Of a stretch of 64,000 nt of DNA, positions 31,699-41,592 are shown piece after piece. Below the pieces are notes generated by a model. The model saw only the letters and a list, made by a program, of their open reading frames with translations, had not been told where the DNA came from and did not search any database. Each line of letters opens with the position of its first letter. Position 1 is the stretch's first letter. The translations under genes were made by a program, and so were the position numbers. This DNA comes from Paralithodes platypus (taxonomy: Eukaryota; Arthropoda; Malacostraca; Decapoda; Lithodidae): positions 24,130,015 to 24,194,014 of the forward strand of contig CM064517.1 in assembly GCA_032716605.1 (NCBI GenBank), given 5' to 3'.

Positions 31699-33575
31699 AA
31701 TGCAAAAGTCAGCGAGGTCTCTAGGTTGCCAATCGTGTCTAAGTGGAAGTACCCGACCGGGAGCGATACCGGGTCCGGGCACCACATTATTAATTGCTGG
31801 TACCACACCTGCGCCGGCCACAGGGGCGCGATTAGCGAGACTAAGCCTCGATAAACTCGTAGTTTGTTCACTACGTGGCACATTAGTGACGCATCTGGCG
31901 GCGGAAACAGATAGATGGAGCTCCATCTGTTCCAGTCTGTCACTAGGGCGTCTGGCCCCCCTGCCGGCGTTATTGCCCGGCGGGTGAGGTATAGAGGGAG
32001 CTTGTGAGTCTCCTCGGACGCAAAAAGATCCACTTGTGGATGGGAGAGCTCCGCAATCATTAGGTCGAAAATGGGTTGCTTGAGCTCCCATTCTACTGTC
32101 GTGCTCTGTCTCCGGGACAGAGCGTCTGCCCAGATGTTCGCTACGCCTGGGAGATAAGATGCGTGAAGATAAATATCTAGACTGGTGGCTAGAACAAAAA
32201 TCTCTTCCGACACGAGTAGCAACTTCCTTGACCTCGTTGACCCTTGTTTCTGAATACAGTGAACTGCATTCAGATTGTCCATTCTGAAGGCCACTGACTT
32301 GCCCCGTAACGCCGGGCCGTGAGCCTGAAGGAAATACAAGGGGACTAGTAACTCTTTGACATTTATGTGAGAGATTTCTAAGTGGGACCAAAGTCCCTGA
32401 CCCTGGTGCCCCTGATTTGACTGAAATCCCCACCCTATGGTGCCTGACGCATCCGTGTCTACCCATACCGTTGGAGGAGGAGAGGTCCATGACATGATTG
32501 AGTGCAATGTTTCCCTCTTCGCCCAGACCGCTAGTAAGGTGTGGATTAATTTTGGTATGGGCCATAATTTTCCCGCCGGTAAGAGTGGGAAATATTTGTT
32601 GCCTTCCAATATTAATCGTTTTACTTTCAACCGGCCCAACTTGACAGTTAGCTGAATCCAGTTGAGAGAGCCGACCAGAGACTCCCAGACTCTTTGTGTC
32701 GTAGTCAGACTGTGAAGAAACCTGAACAGTTTCCTGCGAAACCTGTTGCGATTGTCCACACTCTGACTCAGAGTGAGAGCGGCGGTGTCCCAGACCAGCC
32801 CTATCCACTGAATTACTCTTGAGGGAACAAGGTTTGACTTTACCAGATTTACCTTGAAGCCTAGAGTTTTGACATGATTTAAAATGATATTGACATGTTT
32901 TATGCATAATTGTTGTGTCTCTGCCACCACCAGCCAGTCGTCTAGATACCACAACACTCTGATTCCCTGTTTTAACAACGGCATCAGGGCTTGCCGGACT
33001 AGTTTCGTGAATAATCGAGGTGCTAGGTTCAAACCGAACGGCATCCTCTGAAAAACAAAATTTTGGTGCCTGATCCTCAAGGCCAGAAACCTTTGAAATC
33101 TTTTGTTGACCGACACGTGCCAATAGGCGTCTGTCAGGTCTAGGGAACACATCCAGCCTCCCGGCGGAAGTGTTAGCCTGATTTGATGAACTGTTAACAT
33201 TCTGAAAGACTCGTTGTAAATGTGAAGATTCAGATAAGACAGGTCTACGACCGGCCTCATCTGAACACTGTCCCGTTTGGGAACCAAAAACAGTTTTGAC
33301 GTGAATACAGGGTAATCTGGAGGGACCGGGATGATGACATTCTTGGCAATCATCTCCTGGACCAGCAACTCCACCTCTAATGAAACACAATTTGCCGTTG
33401 TCGGCTGACGTAAGCGAGGTCGCCGGAGCCACTGCCAAGTGATGCCTTTGCGTGCCACCATCCGTGCCCAGGTTTTTAACGGCCATGCTTGGTGACACGT
33501 TCGGAACGACCCAGTTAGCAGACAAGGGTTCGCCGGCTGTACTTCCCTCGGTTCCTCCGGCTCTAAGATAGGCAC
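31671..33575 (-). CDS. RT-RNase H of DIRS copy 2
   Basis: A 634 aa protein. RT lies at about residues 75-260, with SLDLTDAY (Asp146 region) and YLDD at 210-213. RNase H lies at about 368-490, with Asp373 (WVDTD), Glu408 (VKEL), Asp433 (MDN) and Asp484 (ADALSR). The order RT then RNase H, followed by an overlapping recombinase, is typical of DIRS elements and unlike LTR elements. The C-terminal 145 residues have no recognised domain. The start Met lies 17 bases past the gag stop. Confidence 0.9.
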   Translation of the reverse strand: MPILEPEEPREVQPANPCLLTGSFRTCHQAWPLKTWARMVARKGITWQWLRRPRLRQPTTANCVSLEVELLVQEMIAKNVIIPVPPDYPVFTSKLFLVPKRDSVQMRPVVDLSYLNLHIYNESFRMLTVHQIRLTLPPGGWMCSLDLTDAYWHVSVNKRFQRFLALRIRHQNFVFQRMPFGLNLAPRLFTKLVRQALMPLLKQGIRVLWYLDDWLVVAETQQLCIKHVNIILNHVKTLGFKVNLVKSNLVPSRVIQWIGLVWDTAALTLSQSVDNRNRFRRKLFRFLHSLTTTQRVWESLVGSLNWIQLTVKLGRLKVKRLILEGNKYFPLLPAGKLWPIPKLIHTLLAVWAKRETLHSIMSWTSPPPTVWVDTDASGTIGWGFQSNQGHQGQGLWSHLEISHINVKELLVPLYFLQAHGPALRGKSVAFRMDNLNAVHCIQKQGSTRSRKLLLVSEEIFVLATSLDIYLHASYLPGVANIWADALSRRQSTTVEWELKQPIFDLMIAELSHPQVDLFASEETHKLPLYLTRRAITPAGGPDALVTDWNRWSSIYLFPPPDASLMCHVVNKLRVYRGLVSLIAPLWPAQVWYQQLIMWCPDPVSLPVGYFHLDTIGNLETSLTFALWTFRRPSG

Positions 33576-33592
33576 TGGGAGTGAGAAAGACT

Positions 33593-36211
33593 TTAGTTTT
33601 TTGATGGTGGGTTTGGTGGTGTTGGACGCTTCGCCGGCTGGCTGGTGTGGGCCGAAGACTGGCCCTGCCCCGGCTTATACTGGCCGCGTCCCCTCTGTCC
33701 TGAAAACCCTCTCTGTCTATGCCTGAACTGACCCAGGGGGGATTGGGAGGACTTAGGCAGAAGAAACGGCTTAGAACCCCCTGGCTGAGCTTTAGTAGGA
33801 GGCTTAGGTTTGGGGAAGTTAAATGCAGGTTTCTTAGCCTGTGCGGGACTGTGCTTCACAGCCTGTGCCATGTTAAACACTGTTCGCCATACATCAGGGG
33901 ACATTAAAGAAGGTGTAAGTACTGGGGACATTACCACCTGGTTAGCAATGCGATCAGGCAGCTTGCGAACTAATGACATCCTAAGATCCTGTCGTGCTCG
34001 CACCGCCTCAAGTAAGGCTGTGCGTATGTCACCTAAGGATTGAATCGACGACTGAAGAATCAGACGCCGGGATAACTCAACTGATCTTCGAGCATCCGCG
34101 TCTGCGATTGCCTGAGTAGACCTGAGTAAAGACTTAGCCACCTGTTGAGAAACTATGTACTGTGAAAACAGGCGGAAAGCTTTTCCCCTTAGCCTAAATT
34201 CTCTGTCTAGGTGAGAAGGGGTAGGGGTAGTGAATGGTTCCTTTAGTTCACAAAGATTAATCTTAGGGGCAGCTAGAAAAGAAAATAAAGCTGACGGAAC
34301 TCCGCCGGCAGAACCTACCGGCATGGAGAACCATGAATGTGTATCCTGAGGGATCTGGTGGGAAGATTTAGAAGTGAAAGTGGTTGCAAAGTTTTGAGCC
34401 TCTACCTCCCAATCCACCCAAGGTCCTGGTCCCAACTGTCCCACCTTCAACACTGGATTAGCTGTCTCGTCTGTGACGGTCTGTAAATCTAGTTCAGGAG
34501 TAAGAGCCGACAGAGCCTTAATATCATTAAACCCATCCAGCTTAGACCAGTCTGAAAAAAGTTTTGAAGCTGAGGCAGGGGGTAAAGCAGGCTTAGATGC
34601 ATAAACAAAATAATCCTGATGATAATAACTAGGTATAGCCTTGATATTTATGTCCAACACATTACCCAAGGCATCCAATGCCCTTAATTTCTTAGACTTA
34701 TTTCCCTGGATAAACCACTCACGTGGTACCGGGAGTTCCCCTGACAAGGTAGGCTGGGCAAGCTCTGGCTTAGAGGGGTTCAAAGGGACCCATGACTCAT
34801 CTGGCCCATAAAGCAGGGGCATAGCTACCTTTCTAAGAGGCGCTTTGTCTAGAGGGGGTGGATTAACATCCGTAATGACCCTGACATTTGACGTAGTGAA
34901 TGCCGCCGTAGCTGGCTTAGAGCTCCCTGCCGGTGACAGAGTAGGAGGGTTAGGAATCTTAGATAAATCGATTGACGTTATCAGAGGCCGTACCGCAGAA
35001 CTTGTCAAGGGAGCCCCCAAGTCCATTGTGGGGTTTTCTCGTTGTTGATTAAAGAATTTTGATAGAGCATGAGTAAGTAACCCATCAATTTCTTGTGCTG
35101 TAACAAACTGGTTAGATGCAGAACTTTCAGGTGAATCAGTATTATCATGGGCGGCGTCCAGGCCTGAGCCTGACCCTTGTCCCTCCCTATCTGAAATTAA
35201 TGACACTTCATCTTGTTCCTCCCGATCCTCCTGAGAAGACCCCGCCGAGGCAGGGGCACCTTGTTTCCAAGATAAATCAGGGATAGAGGATGGGGTCGCC
35301 GCGTCCCTGTGGACATCGGCTACTGTGTGACTCGTATGAGTCGGACGTGGATGGTCAGACCCTGGCTGAGCAAACCGCCAAACACCGAGGCTCTGGCCTA
35401 CGCTCTCTTGAGAGTCTGAAACATTCTCAATTATTGAATTTCCTGAACTTTCCGTTTCTAGGGTTAAAATATCAATAGGTAAATCTTGTTTAGGGACAGG
35501 CGCTTCACTATACTCTGAGGCTGTAACAGAAACATTTTCAGGTGTAGAGGTACGATGAGATGCACTAGACTTAGTAGAATGTCGAGAGGACTTTTTATGG
35601 GAATCCTTTTTGGAGGATTTGTGGCTACGGTGTGACCGCGAACTAGACCTAGGTTTGGAAGAATCACCACCATGGCCACTGGGGGAAGCTTCAGTCTTAC
35701 ACTTCTTACTAGCCGGGGAAGAGGCCCGACTTGAAGACCGCTGTCTGAGGGGTGACCTTGACCTCGATCTCGCCTGCGACGAGGAGGTGGCTGCCGGGGG
35801 AGTAGGCTCTCTCGGGCGTTTAAACGTATCCACAGACGATACAGAACCCTGGCTAGTCTCTGTCGGCTTAAAACCCGTTACTCTAGAGGTACGTTTAGGG
35901 GGAGGGTGCTCTGACAGCAACTTATCCCAAAGTGGGACGTTGTCACATTGAAGTGACTTATGTGCGACAATGGTAGTGTAGGCCGACATTTGTTGTCTGA
36001 CCTCTCTCAACGCTACCGCCGCGGTCTTGTCATTGTCACACAGGACTTTATTGGCTAATTGGGAGCAAAAGGAACAATTAAGTGTAACCCAGAGACCCCT
36101 TGAACGGTCTAGACATCTAACACACCTTATGCAAAGGGTATGCGCAAAAATTGGGATACCCGCGCAAGTAGGGGTAATGCACAGGGCAAAAACTGGGGCC
36201 ACATTAGCCAT
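33593..36211 (-). CDS. Gag-like protein of DIRS copy 2
   Basis: An 872 aa protein with an N-terminal Cys-rich module (Cys 11, 16, 27, 30, 33, 46, 49, 58, 89; possible zinc fold). It is followed by an Arg/Ser-rich tract (about 120-225: RSRSRSPLRQ, SRSHRSHKSSKK), an acidic Ser-rich linker, a conserved central domain (PLLYGPDESW to RIANQVVMSPVL) and a basic RG/Q-rich tail. The role is inferred from gene position; no standard capsid signature was recognised by eye. It is intact. Confidence 0.85.
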   Translation of the reverse strand: MANVAPVFALCITPTCAGIPIFAHTLCIRCVRCLDRSRGLWVTLNCSFCSQLANKVLCDNDKTAAVALREVRQQMSAYTTIVAHKSLQCDNVPLWDKLLSEHPPPKRTSRVTGFKPTETSQGSVSSVDTFKRPREPTPPAATSSSQARSRSRSPLRQRSSSRASSPASKKCKTEASPSGHGGDSSKPRSSSRSHRSHKSSKKDSHKKSSRHSTKSSASHRTSTPENVSVTASEYSEAPVPKQDLPIDILTLETESSGNSIIENVSDSQESVGQSLGVWRFAQPGSDHPRPTHTSHTVADVHRDAATPSSIPDLSWKQGAPASAGSSQEDREEQDEVSLISDREGQGSGSGLDAAHDNTDSPESSASNQFVTAQEIDGLLTHALSKFFNQQRENPTMDLGAPLTSSAVRPLITSIDLSKIPNPPTLSPAGSSKPATAAFTTSNVRVITDVNPPPLDKAPLRKVAMPLLYGPDESWVPLNPSKPELAQPTLSGELPVPREWFIQGNKSKKLRALDALGNVLDINIKAIPSYYHQDYFVYASKPALPPASASKLFSDWSKLDGFNDIKALSALTPELDLQTVTDETANPVLKVGQLGPGPWVDWEVEAQNFATTFTSKSSHQIPQDTHSWFSMPVGSAGGVPSALFSFLAAPKINLCELKEPFTTPTPSHLDREFRLRGKAFRLFSQYIVSQQVAKSLLRSTQAIADADARRSVELSRRLILQSSIQSLGDIRTALLEAVRARQDLRMSLVRKLPDRIANQVVMSPVLTPSLMSPDVWRTVFNMAQAVKHSPAQAKKPAFNFPKPKPPTKAQPGGSKPFLLPKSSQSPLGQFRHRQRGFSGQRGRGQYKPGQGQSSAHTSQPAKRPTPPNPPSKN

Positions 36212-38011
36212 GACAGAGACTGGTGTGAGGAAACTACCGCCGGGTCTGTATTGGTCCGCCGGAGCTCAGCTCTGGAAAAATAAAGAAAAATTTCCAGGAA
36301 TTAATGCTCATAAGGTTAACCCACGTGTTCGCATACAAGTGTTAATAACCCGCCGGGTAACGGGATGCAAAGACACAGCTAACACATCTCGCTACGCGGC
36401 TGGGTGTAATGAGGCTAAACAAATCTTCTTAGCTAAAGAACATGAAGAATACCCTCTGATATAATGGTCCAGTATGGCACTTATAGTCTGTAGGAGGTGG
36501 TGACTGTCTCAAGATTCAATTTTGTAACAAAGCCCCCCCTCATAAAGACGCCGGCCCTTGAAATATTTTAGTAGAATAGCCCAGGGCAGGAATATACGAG
36601 ATCTGATTTTTTAACGAATTGTCCCAAACGATCGTCGTAAAAATAGAAGGCGGCGATACTGAAAGTATCACCCAATTAAGGTTAATCGAAATTGAATTTG
36701 TTTATAAATTCCTTAGTTCCTCCACTTAGGGGCACCCGCCGGGTGTGGGAATCGATTTGGTTAAACCTCACTGAACCTTCAATTGCCGTAAGAGTAAAGG
36801 CAGCGATACACAGAGTATCACTCAAATGGATTGGTTAACTATATGAGACCTAAGTCGTTTTATCCCACCCTGCTCAGGTGCACCCGCCGGGTGAGAAGTC
36901 TAAAAGTTAACCCCACAAGTTCCTGACCCCACTTCTTTGTAAAAGATCGCCGGGGAGGAACGCCTAAACAACAGCTAGGTTTTCCATGTGGTTGTCGTAA
37001 ACCAGGTAGAAAAACCTATAAAAAACGAGTGTTCTCAAGAACGTCGTTTCTTTATATATATCTAAATATATATGTAAGGATGGGTACAGCCATCCCGCCG
37101 GGAATTTAAAGGAGGCCTGAAACCAGGCACCCACAGAGACGCAGTCCTGGAGAGCCACAGACACCTCCCCACGCCGGGGAACCAGCCAGAGTTAAAAACC
37201 ACGTGTGGCTCAACACTGCTCATCGGTCAGGATTTTTCAAGGTGAAACCGAGAAAAAACCCGCCGGAAGGCAAACCCCACCCTGAACAGACACCATCTGA
37301 ACAATACGACACGAGGAGAGACACGCACGACTAACCAAGGTCACAACATAATCCGTGGAATTAGCCAATACACAACTAAACCAGGAAACAAATATAGTCC
37401 GAGGAATTAGCCAATACACAACTAAAACCCGGATACACATGACACAGTAGGGCATATTTATAAAATAAATAATAACACTAGACATGTGGCAAAGCTACGA
37501 GCGGCTGGCTAGGCCTAGGTAGACGGCATGAAAATAGTTGAAATATAAACACACACTGGAATATCACAACAGGAACCACCGCCAACACACCACCGAAGCG
37601 ATAACTTCCCACCCCGGGAAGCCTGACACGGACCCAGAAAAAACTTCACTAAGTGAAGAAAAATACGCTGGGAACGTCAGCAAACACACAGCTTACCTCA
37701 TCAGAAGGATAAAAGGCAGCAATAATTAACGCGTAATGAAAGCCGCCTGCATCACCAACTAACACAACTGTGAAAAGTTCACGTGTCCACAACAGGACCA
37801 CGAGGGTACATCCGAAATAGATGCCCCATACATACGACCCAAAATACACTGCACTGCGGGCAACCAGCCCAGGACACTCCTGCTACGCCTATCCTAACCT
37901 TACTCGATACATCCTAGAGTAAACAAATGAGAAAAAACTCACTAGGGACGCAACGAATGCGGAACCAGCGGAGCCTGAAAGGTACGTCCGGGCAGGCTGA
38001 GCGCAGAGCAA
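36212..38011 (-). promoter_or_regulatory. DIRS copy 2 5' leader
   Basis: A leader of about 1.8 kb between the left terminal repeat and gag. It repeats the two CCCGCCGGGTG plus stem-loop modules (about 36650-36900). It also has a doubled GAATTAGCCAATACACAACT segment (37358-37420). Its length and repeated hairpins suggest cis signals, but none can be assigned by inspection. Confidence 0.5.
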
Positions 38012-38322
38012 AGAAGGAGGAATGACGCCTGATTCAGCGTCTGGTCAGAAATCCACACAAGTACATCCACGATATGATGGAAAGCTTATTGGATAGTTAT
38101 TCTTATTTTCTTTTTGTTTTTATTTTTTACGAAGTTTTTTCGTAGTGAGAACCCAATTCATAATGACTGAAGCCATGAGTGAGGTCGCGTGCGCTCATTA
38201 TGAAGGCTCCTCAGTTTTTAAATGCTCTGCGCGGTAGATTCAAACTACGGCGGATTAGTGTTTGAAGAGGATGCCTTATGTAATAGGCATGTTCGTCAAT
38301 GATGGAGGGGCCACTAATAAAT
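38012..38322. repeat. DIRS copy 2 left inverted terminal repeat
   Basis: A 311 bp repeat ending GGGGCCACTAATAAAT at the outer edge, inverted relative to 29627-29976. It includes CCTTATGTAATAGGCATG, a small palindrome, and AAGTTTTTTCGTAGTGAG. Confidence 0.88.
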
Positions 38323-38518
38323 AACATGTTTTTAATTGACATTTGTGTCATTTTTGCTGATTATGAGTTGGTGGAAAAAAAAAATCTTTAATTCTATCAT
38401 ATCGGAAATTATTCACAGATTATATAGAGACCAAATAACATACACTTTTAAGTATGTTCAATAGTTTTGCATTATCAATAGGGTGTAGCACAAGGCTTAT
38501 CAACATTATCACAGTAAT

Positions 38519-38571
38519 GGGGTCGGGGATGGGGAGGGGAGGGGAGGGGAGGGGAGGGAAGGGGAGGGAGT
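38519..38571 (+). repeat. (GGGGA)n run
   Basis: Repeats of GGGGA/GGGA over about 50 bp in the right part of the pogo-like element, with several G-tracts that could form a G-quadruplex on the plus strand. A T-run of about 23 bases follows at 38600. Confidence 0.8.
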
Positions 38572-38797
38572 AGGCCTACAGCGGCGGGGATATCCTTCCT
38601 TTTTTTTTTTTTTTTTTTTTTTCCAATGTGAAATTTATCATATCAATGACAAATACGACCTTTATTATGTTTTCAGGGACAGTACAGCACAACGTGTCCC
38701 TCAATCAAAAAAACAAAAAAAAAATTCCAGCTACGGACTTTTTCCAGCAACGGACTCGGTCTCCCCCCTATTAGTCCGTTAAATCGAGCGTCGACTG

Positions 38798-38884
38798 TAC
38801 AGTATATGGTTTTCCTTCCTTCCCTTCGATTTGTCAAACCCACAATTTAGTACGGTAGTGGTTCTCTCCGTAAATGACGTGATA
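38798..38884. repeat. DIRS family 3 internal complementary region, second half
   Basis: It starts with the duplicated TA and continues CAGTATATGGTTTTCCTTCC...GTTTGTC-type sequence. This is the reverse complement of the family 3 right-end extension at 27894-27949. Then follows TTTAGTACGGTAGTGGTTCTC, resembling the family 3 terminal motif at 28594. Together with 28886-28914 it reconstitutes an uninterrupted internal complementary region. Confidence 0.65.
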
Positions 38885-39611
38885 ACCTAGAGTACCATGA
38901 CCGGTGGCCGGGACATCATATGCTCAGCGTCAAGGACAAGAGAAACCCCACTAAATGTAAAATAGGCGCAGAATTAGAGAGAGTAATAGAAATAGTAATA
39001 AGGCGGGTATCTGAGTAAGCCTTAAAGAAAAATATTAAAGATAGAAGTAAGATCTAGTAGAATTATAATTGGAGATTGTCACAATCGTAGGTAAATCAAA
39101 GTAAAATCTAAAGTTTTCTAGATTTACAGTTGACCCTCGGGTAATATTGTTAATTCGTCCTGCCATGACATCATGTTACGTAAAGCATAGGTTATATGGG
39201 AAATAATGCATTTTGTCCCAGCAACATCCCCCAAGTCCCCTCTTTGAGCCTTCTCCGCCCTAAAACCTGACACAAATCACTCAAACTACTGAACAAACAA
39301 CACTCAACCATGCTTCATATACTATATGTATAAAATATGATAGCAAAAGGGCAACAAAAAAGTAGGAAGTGATAACAAGAGGGGTGGGCTTGCACATAAA
39401 ATACACTTTGACTGCACAGTTATGTTCTCCTCAACACAAGGGGGAGACGAACTAAGAGGTTAAATTTAGATCCCTCTCCCAATCCTTCCAACTTAACTAA
39501 TACTAGTAAAGCTGATACAGAAACTGTCAGACAGCGCAGTTGCACTCTTCTTTGCCTGGCTTTGAGGTATGCCCATTACAGAGACAAAGTGATTAGCTAG
39601 ATCAACTGGAA
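38885..39611. other. No gene recognised
   Basis: No coding sequence was seen. At 39126-39147 a pogo/Tigger-type end (TACAGTTGACCCTCGGGTAA) appears without a partner. The rest may be the 3' region of DIRS family 3. Confidence 0.35.
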
Positions 39612-40122
39612 GTGATAACTATTCATACACACATTCATCACTCGGACAATTCGCCTCAGAAACCACTGATACCTATAGTGCCTTTAACTATCAGAGATGA
39701 TAATGACTCGGTTATGCCCATTCGTCTGGACTCTGTGATCTTTGGGGCAGGTGAGGAGCTCTCTAATTTGTCTGAGGTAGCACTACCAGCTGTAGTTAAT
39801 ATTTATGATGAATCTTTAGAATCTCGGGGAGAGTTCAGCCTTGATGAGGGGTATGACGTGGATCAGGGTGATTACGCTGAAGAAATTTATTAACTGACTC
39901 TTGGGTTCAAGCGTTTCCTTATTATGAACAGCCTCCCTCCCAGTCTGCCCCTTCTGACCAGGCTGAGCCCCCCTTGCACCATATCTTATCTGCAGTGCAG
40001 GATACTTTAGATAAGTGGCAGTTACTCATGGACAATACACTTAATACTGTGTTATCTGATGTTATCTCAATGACTGCGGGCTACCATATAAAAAATACTG
40101 ACATGACTGCGGCAATTGTCAT

Positions 40123-40516
40123 ATGACATCGCCAAAAATATGCGTAGTACTGTACAAAGCCTGGGAGGCAAGCAAGCGAGTCTAAGCAGCGCAGGCCCCT
40201 TGCATTCATCGCCTGCCGTGTCTGGGCGATCACTAACGTAATTAAGAGATATCTCCAGCTCCCTTACAGACTTGGGGATAGCGAAAACCGCTCAAGCTCG
40301 CTAATTTTTACCGATTTAGCCTCAACTTTGTAATATCATTGCACGGCAACCAGTAGTCGTACATACATGATTCAGGTGTCATTGGAAAGGTCTATTCATC
40401 TACTTTCAGGGATATATTATTGAAATACGTTCTATTTCTTGTTTATACATGAAAATGTGCAGGGAATGAAGGTCACTTTTAGTCCAAAACCCCCGTATGG
40501 TACAGTGCAGACCAAG
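40123..40516. other. 394-bp insertion of unknown type
   Basis: CAATTGTCAT occurs on both sides (40113-40122 and 40517-40526), so the block between looks like an insertion with a 10-bp target duplication. It is followed by an AAT run. It has no ORF and no recognised tRNA-like head or terminal inverted repeat. Confidence 0.5.
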
Positions 40517-40526
40517 CAATTGTCAT

Positions 40527-41349
40527 AATAATAATAATCGTCTGGTTACTTATATTCTTACAGTTTCTTACAGTAGATCCTCTGGAAAAAGGCAAACTAT
40601 GCCTGTGTATCCAGCTCAGTACCAGTACTTGCACTGCTGCGGTCGTTCACGGTGTTGGCGGCGGCGGTAGCAGACGCAACATTTTTACTATTCTGTATTT
40701 TTGTTTTATAATCAAACTTCAAATCTTGTCTTCCCCATGCTTTATCAAGATTACTTTCAAACTCCCTTATTGATTCGGAATCGACTACATACTGGGGCAG
40801 TGCGTTCCACTCATTTACCACTCTATCACAAAATGAGTTCTTTGCCTTCTCAAGCCTATTTCTTTCTTTGTAAATTTTCTTAGAGTGTCCTCTCGTTCTT
40901 GTTCCCTCCCGCATCAAGAAGATACCTTCACACACATCCTCATCGTACTTTCCTGACACTATCTTAAAAGTCTCTATCATATCCCCTCTCTTTCTCCTAT
41001 ATGCCAGTGTCGGAAGCCCCAGTGTCCTCAACCTCTGCTCATAGCCCACGTTCTTCAACGTTGGTACCAGCTTGCTAGCTCTCCTCTGCACTTTCTCCAC
41101 TGCTTCTATATCCTTTACCATATATGGAGCCCACACCTGGTTTGCATATTCCAGGTGCGGCCTAACCAGCGCTGTATATAGATTCCTGAAGATTTCTTCG
41201 TCAAGTGACACAAATGTCCTCCTTATCAGCCCTACAATTCTATTGGCTTTGTTTATCTTTTCCGCTAAATGTTCTGAGAAATTTAACTTATTGTCTATCA
41301 CTACTCCTATATCCTTTTCTGCACTCACTTCCTCCATCGCTTCATACAT
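40527..41349 (-). mobile_element. LINE B, 3' part
   Basis: A CR1-like C-terminal RT region of 250 codons (40597-41349): EVSAEKDIGVVIDNKLNFS, LVRPHLEYANQVWAPY, VEKVQRRASKLVP, TLAYRRKRGDMIETFKI and a low-complexity end. The unit is open but starts far inside the protein, so it is a 5'-truncated copy. The 3' end carries the CTTACAG repeat also seen at 668-690. Confidence 0.85.
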
Positions 41350-41357
41350 ACTGTATC

Positions 41358-41572
41358 CTACTTATATAGCGCCCGTATCTCCTCCTTCGAGGATTCTCAA
41401 GCGCTTCACACTTCTTTAATCAACCAGAGACCATTACCCATCTCCCTTGCTCATGGGAAGACAGTAACCGCCGGCTATATCTCAGAAAAACTTCTCAACC
41501 TGAGTGGGGATTGAACGCGAGACCTGTAAGATGGGAAGCAGGCACGCTATCAACTGAGCCAGCCGGACAGCT
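41358..41572 (-). repeat. tRNA-derived SINE
   Basis: On the minus strand a tRNA-like head (41499-41570) has an A box (TGGCTCAGTTGATAGCG) and a B box (GCGTTCAATCCCC). The 3' tail includes GGGCGCTATATAAGTA at the left end, a tail type common in SINEs of marine animals. It abuts LINE B on the left and the other SINE on the right. Confidence 0.7.
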
Positions 41573-41592
41573 GACAATGACAATTGCCGCAG

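Larger units (their letters stand above)
29627..38322 (-). mobile_element. DIRS family 1, copy 2 (complete)
   Basis: The most complete transposon of the window: 8.7 kb with full terminal repeats of about 350 bp (right, with extension) and 311 bp (left), an internal complementary region and three open genes. Gene order and overlap are the same as in copy 1. In the first 78 Gag residues the copies differ at 7 positions, so they are distinct insertions that have both stayed open. It sits inside a pogo-like MITE. The immediate 5' flank is ATT, as for the other two family 1 copies. Confidence 0.95.
28915..38797. mobile_element. Pogo-like MITE, split by DIRS copy 2
   Basis: A perfect 24-bp terminal inverted repeat begins CAGTCGACGCTCGATTTAAC at both ends (28915 and 38797), with TA on each outer side. 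Without the DIRS insert (29627-38322) the element is 1,187 bp and has no transposase, so it is non-autonomous. Motifs reading CAGCAACGGAC recur near both ends. Its target TA lies inside the family 3 internal complementary region. Confidence 0.8.

Noticed and set aside
39126..39147. A pogo/Tigger-like terminal sequence
   Set aside because: No matching inverted end was found, so no element can be drawn.
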